Positions 1 to 10,957 of a stretch of DNA of 64,000 nt are shown here, one piece after another. Within the stretch, counting starts at the first letter, position 1. Every line of letters begins with the position of its first letter. The notes under the pieces are model-generated. The model was not told the DNA's origin. It worked only from the letters and a program-made list of their open reading frames with translations, and did not search any database. The DNA is from Candidatus Caldilinea saccharophila. GTDB lineage: Bacteria > Chloroflexota > Anaerolineae > Caldilineales > Caldilineaceae. Position numbers and translations under genes: made by a program. The stretch lies in NCBI GenBank assembly GCA_016710365.1, contig JADJVW010000001.1, positions 310,001 to 374,000 on the forward strand, given 5' to 3'.

Positions 1-57
1 GACTTCGTGACGGCGCGCGCCGCGGACGTTGAGGAATTCCTCGCTCAGCAGGAGTAG
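1..57 (+). CDS. C-terminal end of an unidentified protein (partial)
   Basis: The reading frame is open from the first base of the window and ends at a TAG at 55-57, encoding 18 residues that end VEEFLAQQE. A strong hairpin follows at 115-158, which fits the end of a transcription unit. The fragment is too short to identify, and only codon structure and the downstream hairpin support it. Confidence 0.4.
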   Translation, partial: DFVTARAADVEEFLAQQE

Positions 58-114
58 CGCGCCGCAGTCTTGACCATGCTGTCCGAGGCGTGAGACCCGC
101 AAAATAGATCTGCT

Positions 115-158
115 AGAAGCAGGAACCGAGTTTCTCAGGCAACTCGATTTCTGCTTCT
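115..158. terminator. Hairpin between convergent genes
   Basis: The arms AGAAGCAG and CTGCTTCT flank a second pairing, CGAGTT with AACTCG, giving a long stem with small mismatches. It lies between the gene fragment ending at 57 on the plus strand and the protease gene ending at 167 on the minus strand, so it could end transcription from both sides. There is no long T-tract. Confidence 0.55.
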
Positions 159-166
159 ACAGACAA

Positions 167-1000
167 TCAGAAAGTGAGTTGTGCGTCACTCGACGCTCTT
201 TGCCGTTCTTGTTCTCGCCGCGAGGGGTTGTCGTAAATCTTGATAGGGAAATCCAGGCGTTCAATTGAGCCCTTGCGATGGCTGCGCCAGTAAAGATAAT
301 AGAGCAGCAGGGCGATGACCACAAAGCGCGACGCCATGCCGATGAGTCCAGCTTCCGGGCCATAGGCACCGCCAGTCCATACGTCAGCACCGACCGCTTG
401 CTGTAGGATAAGGCTGGGTTCGATCGTGCCACTGACCGGAAAGCCAAAAATGTTGCCTTGGAAGAAATTCCAGCCAAAATGCAGGCCAACCGGCAACCAA
501 ATGTTGCGGCCACCCAGAAAAGCAACGCCATACATCAACCCACCCAGACCAGTGCCAAAGATGGTGATCGCCGTAGCGCCTGGATTATTGAAGTGTGCGT
601 ACCCAAACGCCGCCGCGCTGATGGCGATTGCCAGCCACTTGATCAGCCCTGGAGACAGTTTGAGACGCACATACGCCAGCAACATCAGCACGGCCACGAT
701 GCCGCTCAGCATTAGCGAGCGGAAGATGAACTCCTCGAAGAACGCTCCATAGACAAACCAGCCCGCTCTGGCGCTCAACGTCGCCAGGTCGAAGGAAAAG
801 CCGGTGACCTGGATAGCGCCTATCGCCAATTCGATCAGGAAAACGAGAGTCATCGCGATCGCAGCAACCAACACGCCGGCGCTGAAGTCGCCAAATACCC
901 ACCAGTGAAAGGTGAAGCCCAGCCCCTTCCGCACCGACTGTTTGCGCCAGATCCAAAAAACGATGGCGACGACGCCCAGGCCTAAAGCAATACTTAGCAC
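167..1000 (-). CDS. CPBP family intramembrane metalloprotease
   Basis: This 277-residue membrane protein belongs to the CPBP (CAAX protease and bacteriocin-processing) family, which cleaves substrates within the membrane. The signature motifs are present: EEFIFRS (EExxxR) near residue 88, a second histidine motif GYAHFNNPG near 134, and GLHFGWNFF near 173. Several hydrophobic segments surround them. The start is a GTG at 998-1000 with only a weak upstream purine stretch. It stands alone on the minus strand, and its substrate cannot be deduced. The minus strand carries a TATACT box about 100 bases upstream (1101-1106) but no convincing -35. Confidence 0.85.
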   Translation of the reverse strand: MLSIALGLGVVAIVFWIWRKQSVRKGLGFTFHWWVFGDFSAGVLVAAIAMTLVFLIELAIGAIQVTGFSFDLATLSARAGWFVYGAFFEEFIFRSLMLSGIVAVLMLLAYVRLKLSPGLIKWLAIAISAAAFGYAHFNNPGATAITIFGTGLGGLMYGVAFLGGRNIWLPVGLHFGWNFFQGNIFGFPVSGTIEPSLILQQAVGADVWTGGAYGPEAGLIGMASRFVVIALLLYYLYWRSHRKGSIERLDFPIKIYDNPSRREQERQRASSDAQLTF

Positions 1001-1350
1001 TTCACTGCTGCCTTTCTTTACTGTGTGGTGTAACCAGATTCAAAAAAACCTGGCGGAGATGTGTAGGGTGTTGACCTGTATACCACTCGGGCTCAGCGTA
1101 AGTATACCCTAAAAAGCGCCGGCGAAAGAAGCACTGTCACCAGAACCGCCGTCTTGCTAACCGCCGTGTTGCAGGCACAACACTATCATAATAGCAAAAA
1201 GCGGTGAGCGTGTCTTAAGCAGAAATGTACTAGTTTTGCATGGCACCGCGATGCGGGCGCCATCCGACTGCCGGAGGGTAAGCTGCATCGTGTTAGGCCA
1301 AGCACATCGTGAAGGAAATGTGTGGGTGGTAAAGCGCTGGCAGGAGACCT
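1001..1350. other. Intergenic region, no gene seen
   Basis: This 350-base gap lies between the CPBP protease gene and the next minus-strand gene. It holds two copies of GTATACC about 25 bases apart, near 1078 and 1103, which may be part of the protease promoter. No coding frame with a ribosome binding site was found. Confidence 0.4.
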
Positions 1351-2508
1351 TCAGCGCAGATACTGCGAATAGGGATACACCTGCCACTTCTGCAACTCCT
1401 CTCCTTTGCAGTAAACCCGCGTCGCCGTCCACCCCTGGACGTAATTCCAGAGCTGCCAGAAGTGGTTCATCTCATTTTTGCGAAAGACGACGCGATAGAC
1501 CAGATGGCGATCCTCGTCGAGCAACTGCATGAAGCCCGCGCGTTTCTGCGCCTGCCGGAGCGCAATGGCGAAGAACTCGGAGCGGCTTTGGCGAAACTCG
1601 ACGATGAGGTGGGCGCGGCTCAGTTCGCTATGGCCGGCGGCCGCTTCGCCTGGAGGAGCGGCCGCTGCGGCCTCCACAGTCTCGGTGGCATCGCCTACGG
1701 TGGCACTGTCTATGATGGCAAGCTCGGCCAGCAGCGGCTCCAGGGCGCGCCGCACATCCGGCTGTGGAAGCTCGATGCGCAGGTCGCGATGCTGGCAACG
1801 CCAGGGGCGGGGGAGGCGCATCCAGGCCAACTGCGCCAACGTCCATTGCAGCGGCTCCTGACCCAGCGCCACGGCGAGCGATTGGAGGCGAAAGGCAAGG
1901 ACTGCTTCCGAAAGATCCGCCGCAGGCTGCCGCCACTGGCGTGCGACTTGACGCACCTCGGCCGCGCTCAGCGGCGCATCCAACAGCGCCTGCATCCCCA
2001 GCGCAAGGCCGATCAGGTCGGCGGGCAGCGCGGCGCGGGCAAGCCAGGTTGCCAGCGCGCCGCCGTCCTGCGCCAGCCAGCGCGACAAGAGGGAGACGCG
2101 CCACAGGGCCGGATTGTAAAGCCAGGCGTCGCTTTGTTCGAGCGTCCCTAACTGCGTGCGCGCCGCCAACGCCAACGGATCGTCTTGCAGGAGACGAACC
2201 TCTAGATCGGCGAGTAACAATTGCTGAAAGGCGGGCGGCGCCGGTGTGAGTGGCGTCTGTTGCCAGGCAAGCAATTGACTGCGCTGGCGAGGGGTGAAGC
2301 CGGCATAGCCGAGACCAACCACCGGCGCATTGTCGTAAAGTGCTGGCGCGCCAGGCTCTGCACTCAGTGAGAGATCGAGGAGCGCGTAATCTTCGTTGGA
2401 TGCTGGGCTGGCAAGCGTAATCGGCAGGGGACGCAATTGTGCGCGCGCCACCACGGAAGAGAGCCCTTCATCGCGACCCGCAACGCGCATCAAAGACTCA
2501 GACGACAT
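1351..2508 (-). CDS. Hypothetical protein, faint TerB-N-like resemblance
   Basis: The protein is about 385 residues long and I do not recognise it firmly. The part after residue 50 (VGLGYAGFTPRQRSQLLAW, then LLADLEVRLL) resembles the TerB-N domain layout of a Trp/aromatic stretch followed by a conserved LLxDLExRLL helix, but this is only a pattern-level likeness. The middle is alanine/leucine-rich and helical. The C-terminal 110 residues (from about LIVEFRQSRSEFFAIALR) look like a separate small domain rich in aromatic residues. The frame is open up to 2565, but that extra N-terminus is encoded by a dispersed intergenic repeat, so a later ATG (2508 or 2490) is more likely. Neither has a clear ribosome binding site. 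Its stop lies about 1.3 kb downstream of uvrA on the same strand. Confidence 0.5.
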   Translation of the reverse strand: MSSESLMRVAGRDEGLSSVVARAQLRPLPITLASPASNEDYALLDLSLSAEPGAPALYDNAPVVGLGYAGFTPRQRSQLLAWQQTPLTPAPPAFQQLLLADLEVRLLQDDPLALAARTQLGTLEQSDAWLYNPALWRVSLLSRWLAQDGGALATWLARAALPADLIGLALGMQALLDAPLSAAEVRQVARQWRQPAADLSEAVLAFRLQSLAVALGQEPLQWTLAQLAWMRLPRPWRCQHRDLRIELPQPDVRRALEPLLAELAIIDSATVGDATETVEAAAAAPPGEAAAGHSELSRAHLIVEFRQSRSEFFAIALRQAQKRAGFMQLLDEDRHLVYRVVFRKNEMNHFWQLWNYVQGWTATRVYCKGEELQKWQVYPYSQYLR

Positions 2509-2529
2509 CGTTGACGCCGATCCTCGTCC

Positions 2530-2640
2530 TGCATGTCTGAGTCTCACGCCAAGCCACAAAGTCACAAAGGAAAGAACAAGGAATGTCTCTGCGCTCCTCT
2601 GTCGCTCTGCGCCTCCGCGTCAAAAATTTATCTCTCCCTA
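2530..2640. repeat. Dispersed intergenic repeat (cacaaag / cgcctccgcgtc type)
   Basis: The stretch contains CACAAAGTCACAAAGG followed by CTCTGTCGCTCTGCGCC. Related low-complexity text recurs near 5915, 6905, 25270, 26100, 30240 and 62050, always between genes. It overlaps the ambiguous 5' end of the hypothetical gene downstream. Confidence 0.5.
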
Positions 2641-2684
2641 ATGCCCCACCTTCGGATGACATCGCCCCTCGCAACTCGCCCTTC

Positions 2685-5600
2685 TTACCTCGCATAATTC
2701 TCTTCGCGCAACATCGGCAACAGGAATTGACCGGTGTAGCTGTGGGGATTGGCCGCAATGTGCTCCGGCGCGCCTTCGGCAATCACATAACCGCCCTTGA
2801 CGCCGCCCTCCGGCCCCATGTCGATCAGCCAGTCACAGTTCTTGATCACATCCAGGTTGTGCTCGATCACGAGTACGGTGTTGCCTTTGTTGACCAATTC
2901 GTGGAGCACGTCGAGCAGCTTGCGCACATCCTCGAAGTGTAGACCGGTCGTCGGCTCGTCGAGAATGTAGAGCGTGTTGCCGGTGGCGCGGCGGCTCAGC
3001 TCTTTGGAGAGCTTGATGCGCTGCGCTTCGCCGCCAGAAAGGGTGGTCGCGGGCTGGCCGATCTTGATATAGCCCAACCCCACCGCGTTGAGCGTCTCCA
3101 GTTTGTTGCGGATGCGCGGGATGTGCTGGAAAAACTCCAGCCCCTCCTCAACCGTCATCTCCAGCACGTCGGAGATCGATTTGCCGCGGAACTTGATCTC
3201 CAGCGTTTCGCGGTTGTAACGATGCCCCTTGCACTCTTCGCACGGCACATAAACATCGGGCAGAAATTGCATTTCGATGCGGATGATGCCGTCGCCCTGG
3301 CACGCCTCACAGCGGCCGCCCTTGACGTTAAAGGAGAAGCGGCCGGCCTTGTAGCCGCGCGCCTTCGCCTCGGGCATGGTGGCATAGAGGTCGCGCAGGT
3401 CGGTGAAGAGGCCGACATAGGTGGCAGGATTGCGCGGCGTGCGGCCAATCGGACTCTGGTCGATGTCGATCACCTTGTCGAGATGTTCGATGCCCTCGAT
3501 TGCAAGTGCACGCACCGGGCGATCCTTGGCGCGGTACATATACTGCGCCAGCCGTTTGTAAAGCACCTCCACCACCAGCGTCGATTTGCCGCTGCCGCTC
3601 ACGCCGGTGATGGCGACGAACTTGCCCAGCGGGATGCGCACATCCACGCCCTTGAGGTTGTTCTCGCGCGCGCCTTTGATCAACAGATACTCGCCGTTGC
3701 CCTCGCGCCGCTCCTGTGGCACGGGGATGCGCACCTCACCGCGCAGATGCTTGGCGGTCAAACTGTCTGGGCAGTGCATGAACTCGTCGCGCTGGGCGGA
3801 GCAGACGACATGGCCGCCATGCTCGCCCGCGCCGGGGCCCATGTCCACGACCCAGTCGGCGGTGCGGATCGTGTCCTCGTCATGCTCCACCACGAGCACG
3901 GTGTTGCCGAGGTCGCGCATGCCCTTGAGGGTCTCGATCAGGCGGGCGTTGTCGCGCTGGTGGAGACCGATCGACGGCTCGTCGAGAATGTAGAGCACCC
4001 CCATCAACTGGCTGCCGATCTGGGTGGCCAGGCGGATGCGCTGCGTCTCGCCGCCGGAAAGCGTCACCGCCGTGCGATCCAGGGTCAGGTAGTCCAGCCC
4101 GACATTGACCATGAAGCCCAGCCGGGCAGCGATCTCCTTCAGCACCTGGTGGGAGATCGTGCGCTGGCGTGAGCGGAGTGGGCATGGCGTTGACGAGATT
4201 GGTCAACTGGCCCGAAGATTGCCGGCGCCGTTGTTGTCCGCAGGCCGTTGTATTCAATCCCCATGGCGCCAATCTTTTGATCCAGCAAGCGCTTCTTTCT
4301 CCCCCGCAGCCACTCCACCCAGGCCAGTGACTCATCCACCGGCCTGCGTGACCTCCTAGATGTTCTTGCCCCCACGGTGACAGGCGAGGGCTTCCGGACG
4401 GAGGCGCTTGCCCCGGCAAGGTGGGCAGGGGCGCACGCTCATGAATTCCTCCAGCTTGCTGCGGATGTACTCGCTGCTGGTTTCCTGGTAGCGGCGCTGC
4501 AAGTTGGGGATCACACCGCTGAAGGTCGTCTCGTAATAGCGGTCTTCCCCTTTGCTGTTGGTGTAGTCGATGCGGATTTTCTCGCCCTTGTGCGGCGTCC
4601 CCCATACGATCACGTCGCGCTGTTTTGAGCTGAGTTCCTTGACCGGCGCGCGGGTCGGGATGCTATATTGCTTGCACACCGCGCGCAGGATCTGGCGATA
4701 ATAGCCTTCGCCTTCCTCATCGTTCTGTCGCCGCCACGGAATAACGGCGCCACTTTCGATCGTGGCGTCTTCCTCAAAGATCAGATCCGGGTCGAACTCC
4801 TGGAGCGAACCCAGGCCCGTGCAGGCCGGGGCAGGCGCCGTGCGGGCTGTTGAAGCTGAAGGTGCGCGGCTCGATTTCCGGCAGGCTGGTGCCACATTTG
4901 ACGCAGGAAAAGTGCTCGCTGAACGTGCGGTCAATGGGATGGTCGCGGTCGGTCACATTGGCGACGATCAGCACGCCGTTGCCCAGCTTCAGCGCGGTTT
5001 CAACCGAATCGGCCAGCCGCGCCATGTCGGTGCCAGTCGGCTCACCCGCGTCGTCGACGCCCTGTGGCTGCACAATGATGCGGTCGATCACGGCCTCGAT
5101 CGTGTGCATCTTGTAACGGTCGAGGTCAGGAATTTCAGTCACTTCGTAGATCTCGCCATTGACGCGGGCGCGCATGTAACCTTGTTTCTGCAGGTTCTCG
5201 AAGACCGACTTGTGATTGCCCTTGCGATCCTTGATGATCGGCGCCAGGATCAACAGGCGTGCGCCTTCAGGCAACTCGATGATGGTGTCGACGATCTGCG
5301 TGGCCGTCTGCTGCGTGATCGGTTCGCCACAGGTAGGGCAATGGGGCTGGCCAATGCGCGCGTAGAGCAGACGCAAGTAATCGTACACCTCGGTCACGGT
5401 GCCGACCGTGGAGCGCGGGTTGCGCCCGGAGCCTTTCTGGTCGATCGAAATAGCCGGGCTGAGTCCCTCGATCTGATCGACATTGGGCTTTTCCATCAAC
5501 CCCAGGAACTGGCGAGCGTACGCCGAGAGCGATTCCACATACCGTCGCTGCCCTTCAGCATAGATCGTGTCAAAGGCCAGACTGCTTTTGCCGCTGCCGC

Positions 5601-5703
5601 TCAGACCGGTAATGACGACCAATTGTCGCGCGGAATCTCCAAATCAACATTTTTGAGGTTGTGTTCGCGCGCACCGCGCACCACCAATTTATCAAGCGCC
5701 ATA
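2685..5703 (-). CDS. uvrA: Excinuclease ABC subunit A (broken by several indels)
   Basis: UvrA is the damage-sensing ABC ATPase of nucleotide excision repair. The sequence starts at ATG 5703 (MALDKLVVRGAREHNLKN) and carries Walker A GLSGSGKSS, the ABC signature LSGGETQRIRLA, the second Walker A GVSGSGKST, the zinc ligand pair CxxC...CEEC, and a second signature LSGGEAQRIKLS with ILDEPTTGLH. The reading frame is interrupted. One A is missing near 5621 (PRDK/LVVITGLSG), and one G is extra near 4826 (GACPACTGLG). The region 4150-4400 has several indels and an in-frame TAG near 4360. The rest, 2685 to about 4180, is intact. Summed length is about 1005 codons, a little over the usual 940-980. The breaks are more likely sequencing errors than gene death, because the flanking domains are perfectly conserved. 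Confidence 0.9.
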
Positions 5704-5802
5704 GTCGCCTCGCAATCCAAAAGCACCGTCGCCGCCAGAACCGAACAAAAGTTCTTATAGTATATTCAATAATAGACAACTCAACAAACCGCGCAGCGCA
5801 AC

Positions 5803-5834
5803 AAAAAAGACGGGAGCCACAAAGTTCCCCCGTC
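5803..5834 (-). terminator. Rho-independent terminator, minus strand
   Basis: On the minus strand, GACGGGGG and its partner CCCGTC form a stem around AACTTTGTGG, followed by six T. It lies between the DUF309 gene (ending at 6046, minus) and the uvrA start, so it separates the two units. Confidence 0.7.
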
Positions 5835-5911
5835 TACGTTTATCGCTTGGTGCAGGATATCACACCACCGCGCCCATTTCCGTGAGCAATCATGCATTAA
5901 CGCATCTGAAA

Positions 5912-5965
5912 AGCTGGTTGAAAAGCCCCACCACCAAGGTCACAAAGCGGCGCGGGGCCAGCCGC
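5912..5965. repeat. Copy of a repeat shared with 26100-26145
   Basis: The text TTGAAAAGCCCCACCACC, followed by AAGGTCACAAAGCGGCGCG, matches 26107-26145 nearly base for base. Both copies are intergenic. The stretch 5835-6045 otherwise holds no gene. Confidence 0.6.
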
Positions 5966-6045
5966 AGTTGAGTAAGTCACTTTGCTCGATGCGGCCAGTA
6001 TCACACCACGAGCAGAGGCTTTTGGGGAGAAAGTGACAGATGCTC

Positions 6046-6860
6046 CTAATGGACTTGAATCTGCGGCAGGCGCGCTGGGTCGAACTCATGCAGGCGCTCC
6101 GGCCCCAATGCCGTGATCTCCCAGTGGATTTGCTCGGCGGCGGCGCGCAACGCGGCGATATCCACGCCCTGGCAGACAGGCGGCAGGCTGCGCAGGCGGG
6201 GCAGCCCGCGGCGGAACATCTTGACCGCACCCGCCCAGTTGTCGCGCTGAATCTGCAAGAAAGCCACGCCGATCTGCAGGATGCCTTGATACATCTCCCG
6301 TATCGGACGCGTTTCTGCCAACCACGCCGCCTCCAACAGCTCGTGCTGCTCGAAGTATTCACCACGATTGAACTCCTCGATGCCGCGGCGCGCCATTTCG
6401 CTCAGCGGCGCGTCCCAACCGGCCGGGTAAATCACCGGCGGGTGCAGATAGCGATCCACCACCTCCGGCAGCTCTCCCATCAGCTTGCTGCGCGGCCAGG
6501 CATGGTCGGCGCCGGCCTGCGCGCCGCGCGCAAAGTCGTCACATCCACATGGCTGCCAAAGACGATGAGCGGAATCTGGCTGGTGTCCGGGCGCAGCTTG
6601 CAGCGGGTGATGGCCTGCGCCCAGTCGCCTTCGCTCGCCAGATCGAGCAGCGCCAGCACCGGAAAATATCGAGCCAGCGCGTCCACAAAAGCGTCCGGCG
6701 TCTCGACGATCACGGGCAGCCCGCCCTGGCGGCGGATCACGTCGTTTAGACGCGGCGCGAAAAAGAGATCTGCTTCCAGGCAGACGATGGCGTTGCGTTG
6801 CGCCGGAGCATGGTCCGGCAGCTTCACATCGGGCCGGCCGGCGGCTGGCAGTTCGTTCAT
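6046..6860 (-). CDS. Receiver-like domain fused to DUF309 (one frameshift)
   Basis: Two overlapping frames read as one protein if a single missing C near 6527 is restored. The N-terminal 110 residues look like a CheY-type receiver: acidic pair in VCLEADLFF, candidate phospho-acceptor Asp in LALLDLA, and a conserved Lys in WPRSKL just where receivers have it. The joined frame then runs straight into a DUF309 domain with its hallmark EFNRGEYFEQHELLE...W and QGILQIGVAFLQ...NWAGA. As given, the receiver part stops at 6480 and an ATG at 6480 opens the 144-residue DUF309 frame. Function of DUF309 is not established. The fusion suggests a regulatory role but that is inference. Confidence 0.75.
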
Positions 6861-6904
6861 GATGACTCCATACCTTGAACTTGGTTCACTCCGCAGTTGT
6901 ACGG

Positions 6905-6955
6905 CGAGAAGTTAGCCACAGAGCACGCAAAGAACCCAAAAATCACAAGGCGTCG
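6905..6955. repeat. Dispersed cacaaag-type repeat fragment
   Basis: The text AGCCACAGAGCACGCAAAG, followed by AACCC, belongs to the same intergenic family as the copies near 2540, 26110 and 62050. Confidence 0.4.
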
Positions 6956-6965
6956 GCTAAAAACA

Positions 6966-7035
6966 CCGTCGGGCTGGTAGCCCGACCTACTGCGTTCTTC
7001 TCTGGAAACACCGCCGGGCTGGTAGCCCGACCTGC
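6966..7035. repeat. Two copies of the GTCGGGCTGGTAGCCCGAC element
   Basis: The copies lie at 6966-6990 and 7011-7035. Each contains the palindrome GTCGGGCT / AGCCCGAC around a short loop, followed by CTAC or CTGC. The same core occurs four times at 15281-15491 and as a longer variant at 47907. Confidence 0.75.
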
Positions 7036-7100
7036 TAACTCATTTCCAGAATGCGTTGACAAGTCAAAGAGGGGTGTATTTCAAGTTGGGGGCAGACATC

Positions 7101-7158
7101 GTAGGTCATCGCCTCCGGCGTGACATGGCGCCATGTCACGCCGGAGGCGATGACCTAC
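7101..7158. repeat. Perfect 58-bp palindrome without spacer
   Basis: The left half begins GTAGGTCATCGCCTCCGG and the right half is its exact reverse complement, meeting at TGGC|GCCA. It lies between the start of the receiver-DUF309 gene (6860, minus) and the xseB promoter (7208, plus), so it could act as an insulator or cruciform-forming site. Confidence 0.85.
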
Positions 7159-7207
7159 AAAATAACTTCGCCCCAAACGTGAAGTAGACCCGTCAAAGAG
7201 CCACCAG

Positions 7208-7238
7208 TTGACCTGCCAAGCGCGTGCTCTGGTATACT
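7208..7238 (+). promoter_or_regulatory. Putative sigma-70-type promoter for xseB
   Basis: A TTGACC box at 7208-7213 and a TATACT box at 7233-7238 are spaced 19 bases apart, with TGG just before the -10 (extended -10). The xseB ATG is 84 bases further on. Confidence 0.55.
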
Positions 7239-7321
7239 ACTTCTCTCAGAACCACTTTTTTAGGGGTATTCATTGCTAGACAGATGCTAATCACAAGGCA
7301 TATTACCAAAAAGCAGGCGCT

Positions 7322-7558
7322 ATGAGTGTGGAAATTGATCCCAATCTGAGCTATGACGCTGCCTTGGCGCAGCTTGAGGAAATCCTCAATCAACTGGAAC
7401 GTGGGGATCTGCCGCTTGAGCAGACGTTATCTTTGTACGAAACCGGCGCCACGTTGGCAAAATTGTGCGCCGCCCGGTTGGATGAAGCGGAGTTGCGCGT
7501 CCAGCAGTGGCAAGCCGGCGATCAGACCCTCCCGTTCGAAGGTTGGCAGGAAACCTAA
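7322..7558 (+). CDS. xseB: Exodeoxyribonuclease VII small subunit
   Basis: The 78-residue product is the small subunit of exonuclease VII, which binds the large XseA subunit and supports degradation of single-stranded DNA. The family pattern is complete: SYDAALAQLEEILNQLERGD, then LPLEQTLSLYETGATLAKLC and a C-terminal helix ending LDEAELRVQ. Length is normal (70-85). The large-subunit gene xseA is not in this window. The next gene follows after six bases on the same strand, so the two are probably co-transcribed. The ribosome binding site is weak (GCAGGCGCT before the ATG). Confidence 0.93.
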   Translation: MSVEIDPNLSYDAALAQLEEILNQLERGDLPLEQTLSLYETGATLAKLCAARLDEAELRVQQWQAGDQTLPFEGWQET

Positions 7559-7564
7559 TCCGCA

Positions 7565-8015
7565 ATGCGCGCGCTGTTGAGCAACTCGGCGCTGTGGCTG
7601 CCGTTGTCAGTTGCGTTCGGCGTCCAACTGTACAAAATGCTGGCGTTCTGGGTGCAGAACGGGCGCATCGAGTTTCGCGTGCTGGCGCAGGCCGGCGGTA
7701 TGCCCAGCAGCCATGCGGCCATGGTGAGCAGCCTGGTGACGGCCGTCGGCTACCAATACGGGCTGGACAGCGGCCTCTTTGCAATTGCAGTGGCGCTGGC
7801 GGTAATCGTCATGTACGATGCGCGGCGTGCGTCAGGAAAGCGGCAAGCAGGCGCGCGTCATCAATCAGATTCTCCAGACCTTTTTCAGCGGGCATCCTCT
7901 TACCGAAGCCCAGTTAAAGGAATTGATCGGGCACACCACCTTGCAAGTCATCGTCGGCAGCTTAATTGGCGTCTTCTACACATTGATTTATCTGTTTTCG
8001 CGCGACTGGATATAG
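7565..8015 (+). CDS. Divergent PAP2 (DUF212/YuiD) membrane protein, frameshifted
   Basis: The N-terminal part (hydrophobic helix, LYKMLAFWVQNGRIEFRVL, then AGGMPSSHAAMVSSLVTAVG) is the typical start of the DUF212 family, distantly related to PAP2 phosphatases. The GGMPSSHAA motif holds the conserved Ser-His pair. After VIVMYDA the frame shifts: a second frame reads RGVRQESGKQARVINQIL and ends FSRDWI at 8015. The natural junction YDARGVRQESG needs two more bases near 7824, in a GCGCG run. The repaired protein has about 150 residues, the usual length, with four membrane segments. Function of the family is not settled. Confidence 0.85.
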
Positions 8016-8091
8016 TCACGCTGCCCACTGCTTCGATCTGTCCCCTCATAGCGCTCTGCTGAATTTTTCTCAAATTTTTCCCATTAATGGC

Positions 8092-8120
8092 TTGTCGCTG
8101 CTGTTTGCCTGTGCTATGAT
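8092..8120 (+). promoter_or_regulatory. Putative promoter for the radical SAM gene
   Basis: TTGTCG (8092-8097), 17 bases, then TATGAT (8115-8120), with TGC directly before the -10. The leader to the ATG at 8280 is about 150 bases and holds no obvious hairpin. Confidence 0.6.
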
Positions 8121-8279
8121 GTGCGACATTGTCAATGAAACCGCCTGCACCGGGGCAAACCATGCTGCGCACGCAAGCTGCATCCAGCTTCTGCGCGTCG
8201 CGTGCAGCGCTGGCAGGCGGCCTCGATTCGAAAATGGATAGAGCTGCAACTGTGGCTCCAGTCGATAGGTGGAGGATGT

Positions 8280-9620
<1,341 letters not shown>

Positions 9621-9626
9621 AGAATA

Positions 9627-9705
9627 GAACGCGGATGACGCGGATTGGGCGGATCAACGCGGATAGAATCCGTGTAAATTCGCCCAATCCGCGTCATCCG
9701 CGTTC
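9627..9705. repeat. Long inverted repeat (GCGGATGACGCGGATTGGGC type)
   Basis: Arms of 25 bases starting GAACGCGGATGACGCGGATT pair perfectly with the 3' arm ending CATCCGCGTTC, around a loop of about 29 bases. It lies between convergent genes and can act as a bidirectional terminator. Related sequence occurs at 34136-34205 and 24962-25052. Confidence 0.8.
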
Positions 9706-9713
9706 CATCGCCT

Positions 9714-10907
<1,194 letters not shown>

Positions 10908-10957
10908 TACTTTCTCCTTTGCTGATGGTTGAGCTAGTTTGTCAATAGGGGCAACGC

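Noticed and set aside
4826..5622. Programmed ribosomal frameshifting in uvrA and other genes
   Set aside because: Sites differ in direction and lack slippery sequences with downstream pseudoknots. Many unrelated genes are affected at once.
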